Shown here: piece by piece, positions 60,947-64,000 of the stretch
How the letters are laid out: every line of letters starts with the position of its first letter
Numbering within the stretch: position 1 is the stretch's first letter
From: AP-15 sp963700185
GTDB lineage: Bacteria; Pseudomonadota; Alphaproteobacteria; ATCC43930; CGMCC-115725
Length of the DNA: 64,000 bases
NCBI GenBank assembly: GCA_963700185.1
Contig: CAVOWP010000015.1
Location: forward strand, 97,456-161,455
Reading direction: 5' to 3'
Notes under the pieces: model-generated
Told to the model about the DNA's origin: nothing
The model's database searches: none
The model's input: the letters and a program-made list of their open reading frames with translations, nothing else
Position numbers and translations under genes: made by a program

Positions 60947-61428
60947 GAGCATGGGGGCGCTAGCGGCACCCTGGTCTCAACAATTGTGCGTCGCGACTGA
61001 ATCATGGCACGGCCAACAATATTCCCTCTCTGCGGGCGGCGCATATTCGTCGCTGGCCACCGCGGCATGGCGGTTCGGCGCTAGTCCGCTGTTTGACGCA
61101 GGAGAATGCCGGATTCTAACAGTCGGCCGCGAGGCCGCGGTACGGGTTGGTGGTATCCATGAGAACGACACCCATCCCGGCGATTTCCTGTGTGACAATC
61201 TGGCGATCGCGACGAATGTGGCGAGGGGTCGCGCCGTACCGGCATCTCTAAATTGCTGTTTTTTAGCTTATTCTTCGAACTATCAACGCCTTGCGGCTTC
61301 TTGGAGCCGTCCACCTCTTGCGGCGCAACGGATGCCGCAGAGCTGCTTGACGCCGCCCGATTTTCACGGGTGCCTGCTCAATGGCAGCAACACCCCCGCT
61401 GAGACGCGCGCGACTGTAGCGTGCGTGT
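60947..61428 (+). other. Unassigned stretch
   Basis: No gene recognised. A frame from 60783 continues past the IS end without family features. Confidence 0.3.
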
Positions 61429-61621
61429 AAATCTGGCGTCTACATTGGGCCTCAATGCGTAATTTGAGAAGGGTGTGACGATCGGCGATGGTGTCGTAAT
61501 CGGCACAATGTCACTCGTGAATCGCGATATCCCGAGCGGAGCGAGGGCTTGGGGGATTCCCGCTACTTTGAAGGAGCAGCTGCGAGGGCCCTCACCGGCG
61601 GGTGACGGGGCGGTACGCTGA
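61429..61621 (+). pseudogene. Hexapeptide acyltransferase C-terminal fragment
   Basis: Reads KSGVYIGPQCVI, then with a one-base shift at about 61465 EKGVTIGDGVVIGTMSLVNR, DIPSGARAWGIPATLKEQLR. This is the last coil and tail of a WbbJ-like sugar acetyltransferase. The start and most of the helix are missing. Confidence 0.6.
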
Positions 61622-61886
61622 CATATCAGGATGTCCGGTCTCACCCTCGCTCCATCGATCAGTCCGACCAAAGCCACTCTTGCGGTTTCAGGTTTCAGGG
61701 GTCCTTAAAGTGCATGTCTGATTACCTGCAGGCATATACCGGAGCCCACTGCAAAGTGAAAGGGCCATACCGACTAGAAACAGGATGCTATTGCGTGATA
61801 TGAGGTAAGCCGTCGAGCGTGGTTTGACATCCTCGATGGCGTTAGCCGTCTGTTCATTAACGTTGGCTTCACATAACGCTGCCTAC
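61622..61886 (+). other. Non-coding remnant region
   Basis: No gene recognised between the acyltransferase and IS3 fragments. Confidence 0.25.
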
Positions 61887-62098
61887 TTCATTGGCTATGC
61901 AAGTGTCGCCGAAGCCAAGGCCGTGTCGACGCCTGGCTGGAGTTCTATAACGAGGAGCGCGAAACCAGAGCCTGAGTTATCGCACGCCGCGGCAAATTTA
62001 CCAGGAACTCCTGTTGATATGTGGACGATCGGCGTTGCCTACCGGCTGCGCTTCCCCAGCTTCCCAAGCGAGCTCGGAAGCGGGAAAACGCTAGGCTA
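61887..62098 (+). pseudogene. IS3-family transposase OrfB, C-terminal fragment
   Basis: Across three frames: YASVAEAKA, VDAWLEFYNEER, then QSLSYRTPRQIYQELLLICG. This is the usual IS3 OrfB end (xxFYNeeRpHqSLgYrTPrxxYq). It differs from the intact IS3 at 43.5 kb. Frameshifts show it is old. Confidence 0.6.
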
Positions 62099-62301
62099 CG
62101 CCCAAAAACCTACTGGCAGTACAGTCAACAATGCGAGTTCACATTGATGCTTAGAAAAGCAGACCCGTTGCACCAGCCACTGCATCGATAATAATCGGGC
62201 CGACATCGAAAACCGGCGGAGCTACACCTTAAAAAAGCGGCTCAGGCTGTCTCACAACCGGGGTCCATCTCACACTTTGTCATTTGCTTCGTCGGGGAAC
62301 A

Positions 62302-62375
62302 ACTCCGATTTCTTGCGGCTTGACAGGGCTTCACTTTGCTGAAATCCTGGAAGCGACGTCTCGATCTATTTCGGC
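62302..62375 (+). pseudogene. Gfo/Idh dehydrogenase 3'-end fragment
   Basis: About 70 bases align with 48820-48893 of the intact dehydrogenase (shared GGCTTGAC, then EILEATSRSIS for EVLEATSRSIS). It lies just upstream of the flippase gene, as if a second dehydrogenase once preceded it. Confidence 0.6.
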
Positions 62376-62413
62376 GGGGGACCCCGATCGATCTGGGCAT
62401 ACAGAATAGGATC

Positions 62414-63958
62414 ATGACCCGTAGCATCTCCGCCGACAATTCCCGCCACGTGTCTCGTCCGCAGCTGCACCGATCCATTTTCTTCTCTGGCGTCGAAAGG
62501 TATGGGAGCGCTATTGTTTTCTTGTTGTCGAGCGCAGTTCTCTCCCGGCTTCTCACGCCCGCGGAGTTCGGTCTATGCGCAGCTGTCATCGCGCTTACTG
62601 CTGTGGCAACAGCATGGTCACAGGAGTTCGGGGGGGCCACTTACCTGATTCGGAAGCCGACGCTATCGGAGCAAGACATCAGAACCGCTTTCACTATAAC
62701 GTTTTGCATGTCGGCCTTGCTTGGCGCCGTACTCTTCGGTTTCCGCAGCGCCGTGGCGTCTTTCTACTCGGAAGAAGGGCTGAAAACCGGGATCGCGATC
62801 TTCGCTGCCGGTTTCGTCTTGATGCCCTTTGCGACTATCATATCTGCGCTATTCCGCCGCGAAATGGCCTTCAACGTTCTCGCGCGCTGTAATTTGGCCG
62901 CAGCTTTCATTTCGGCGGCCACTTGTATCGCGCTCGCGGTTCTGGGTTGGAGCTTCGTCGGTCTGTTGATCGGTTCGGTAATTGGACAAGCCGCTGGTGT
63001 CGTGCTGTTGCTGAGCTGTCGGCGTGACGTGCGGATCTTCCGGCCGAGCTTGAAGGGCTGGCGGGACATCATTGGTTTCGGGTCCTATTCTAGCGCCGTG
63101 GTTATCATCAATGTTATCCATGACTCGTCGCCGCAGCTGATTCTTGGTCGTGTCCTCGACTTCCCTGCCGTCGGCCTTTACGGCCGTGCCGCGGGCGCGA
63201 CGCAGTTATTCGACAGGATGTTCCTCGGGGTTTTGAGCCCCGTGATCATGCCTGCCATTTCGGCTCAGGCAGGAGCCGGTGAGGATTTGAAACGCTTCTA
63301 TCTTCAGGCGGTCGAGTTGCTATCGGCGGCTCAGTGGCCGTTCCTGACTTTCATGGCGTTGATGGCCGACCCGATCATTCGGATCTGGTTTGGTACTGCC
63401 TGGCTTGAGGTCGTTCCGCTGACCCGCATGCTGTGTCTCGCCTCCCTTTCCTTATTCGCGGCATGCTTGACCTATCCGGTGCTGGTGGCGGTCGGCCGAG
63501 TACGCGATACGCTTACCTCATCGTTGATTTCACTGCCGCCATCCTTGGTCCTTATCTTCATCGCGTCGTTCTTTGGTGTGCGAGCAGTGGCCGCCTCAGC
63601 GTTTCTGACCCTCCCCTTGCAAGCCGCTGTCGCGATCCATTTCATTGCCAGACGGCTCTCGTTCGGCTGGGCTGATTTAATCGAGGCAGTGAGGAGGAGC
63701 GCTATCGTTACTTCCTGCAGCTGCGCGGGGGTGATTGTTAGCGTCGCGATCCATCACACCATTTCAACCTCTCCGGTTTTATGGTTGGTCGCCGCGGCCG
63801 TTATGGGTTCGGTCGGTTGGTGGCTCGGGCTGACGGTAACCGGACACCCGCTTCGGTCCCATATACGCTCGGCAGCGCGGGAGTTCGCTATCATCCTGCC
63901 ACTCCCTGCCATCTTACGTCGATCGTCAATTCTGCAGTCAGCGAGGCGATCAATGTGA
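62414..63958 (+). CDS. Polysaccharide flippase (Wzx/MVIN-type)
   Basis: 514 residues from ATG 62414 (the frame is open upstream but that part is dehydrogenase-derived). About 12-14 hydrophobic segments. The start RSIFFSGVERYGSAIVFLLS, SAVLSRLLTPAEFGLCAAVI, and the FGGATYLIRKPTLSEQDIRT loop are typical of lipopolysaccharide/EPS flippases; the VDFPAVGLYGRA-like block reads RVLDFPAVGLYGRAAGATQL. It moves lipid-linked oligosaccharide across the inner membrane. Intact, unlike the flippase at 42.8 kb. The stop overlaps the next start (GTGATG). Confidence 0.9.
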   Translation: MTRSISADNSRHVSRPQLHRSIFFSGVERYGSAIVFLLSSAVLSRLLTPAEFGLCAAVIALTAVATAWSQEFGGATYLIRKPTLSEQDIRTAFTITFCMSALLGAVLFGFRSAVASFYSEEGLKTGIAIFAAGFVLMPFATIISALFRREMAFNVLARCNLAAAFISAATCIALAVLGWSFVGLLIGSVIGQAAGVVLLLSCRRDVRIFRPSLKGWRDIIGFGSYSSAVVIINVIHDSSPQLILGRVLDFPAVGLYGRAAGATQLFDRMFLGVLSPVIMPAISAQAGAGEDLKRFYLQAVELLSAAQWPFLTFMALMADPIIRIWFGTAWLEVVPLTRMLCLASLSLFAACLTYPVLVAVGRVRDTLTSSLISLPPSLVLIFIASFFGVRAVAASAFLTLPLQAAVAIHFIARRLSFGWADLIEAVRRSAIVTSCSCAGVIVSVAIHHTISTSPVLWLVAAAVMGSVGWWLGLTVTGHPLRSHIRSAAREFAIILPLPAILRRSSILQSARRSM

Positions 63959-64000
63959 TGAACGGACCGGTACCGACTGGTAACAACCCGAACGGTGAAC
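63958..64000 (+). CDS. Start of a downstream gene, cut by the window edge
   Basis: ATG 63958 overlaps the flippase stop (TGATG) and begins MNGPVPTGNNPNGE. Only 14 codons are visible. The overlap suggests it belongs to the same polysaccharide operon. Confidence 0.4.
   Translation, partial: MNGPVPTGNNPNGE

Noticed and set aside
1..64000. CRISPR arrays, tRNA and rRNA genes, prophage modules
   Set aside because: No regularly spaced repeats, no tRNA T-loop patterns in a plausible cloverleaf, no rRNA-like sequence and no phage structural genes were seen by eye.

Overview
The window is GC-rich chromosomal DNA of an alphaproteobacterium. The evidence is the trpD-trpC order running into moaC, the DUF3035 lipoprotein followed by a tandem M16 peptidase pair, a DUF1127 protein, a GcvA-type LysR regulator, and abundant short palindromic repeats of the kind common in Rhodospirillales and Rhizobiales. 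I cannot name a genus. 

Layout. (1) 1-1.9 kb: end of a tryptophan operon (trpD, trpC), with trpC carrying two apparent frameshifts and reading into moaC-like sequence. (2) 2.1-15.5 kb: an accessory island built around one intact aldehyde dehydrogenase (ALDH) gene and five partial ALDH copies. Between the copies lie toxin-antitoxin modules (AbrB/RelE, ParDE-like, RelB remnant, HicAB twice), a HEPN-like protein, a frameshifted unknown protein, a Cys-rich lipoprotein, an IS fragment, and a TetR/carotenoid-oxygenase pair with a tetO-like operator. (3) 16-25.6 kb: a secreted tandem-repeat protein, the DUF3035/M16/M16/DUF72 cluster, a MetE-like enzyme, an SDR and a zinc alcohol dehydrogenase. (4) 25.8-32.7 kb: a compact coenzyme F420 operon (fgd, cofE, cofD, cofC, fbiC) plus a second F420-type luciferase-like oxidoreductase; one palindromic repeat sits in frame inside fbiC. 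(5) 32.8-41 kb: LysR, DUF1127, CmcJ-like oxygenase, iron-type alcohol dehydrogenase, MFS transporter, upp, a BNR-repeat protein with a MoaD-like partner, and MarR. (6) 41-64 kb: an exopolysaccharide locus eroded by insertion sequences. Glycosyltransferase, Gfo/Idh dehydrogenase, hexapeptide acyltransferase and a Wzx-type flippase remain intact. An older flippase, a sugar-1-phosphate transferase, VanZ, a second acyltransferase and the Wza-like exporter are broken. IS3, ISAzo13, IS630, IS701-like and group II intron sequences are interspersed, along with an ArsR/SRPBCC pair, a Baeyer-Villiger-type monooxygenase, and decayed hydrolase, protoglobin and diacylglycerol-kinase genes.

How the genes work together. 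fbiC makes the FO chromophore, cofC and cofD attach the phospholactyl-type linker, cofE adds glutamates, and Fgd and the other luciferase-like enzyme use the cofactor. In the EPS region the surviving enzymes would modify a UDP-sugar, build lipid-linked units and flip them, but the export and initiating genes here look damaged. 

Caveat: many genes carry a single-base indel, often at or beside a short homopolymer. Some may be consensus errors rather than real mutations, so 'pseudogene' calls based on one indel are provisional. No tRNA, rRNA or CRISPR array was seen.
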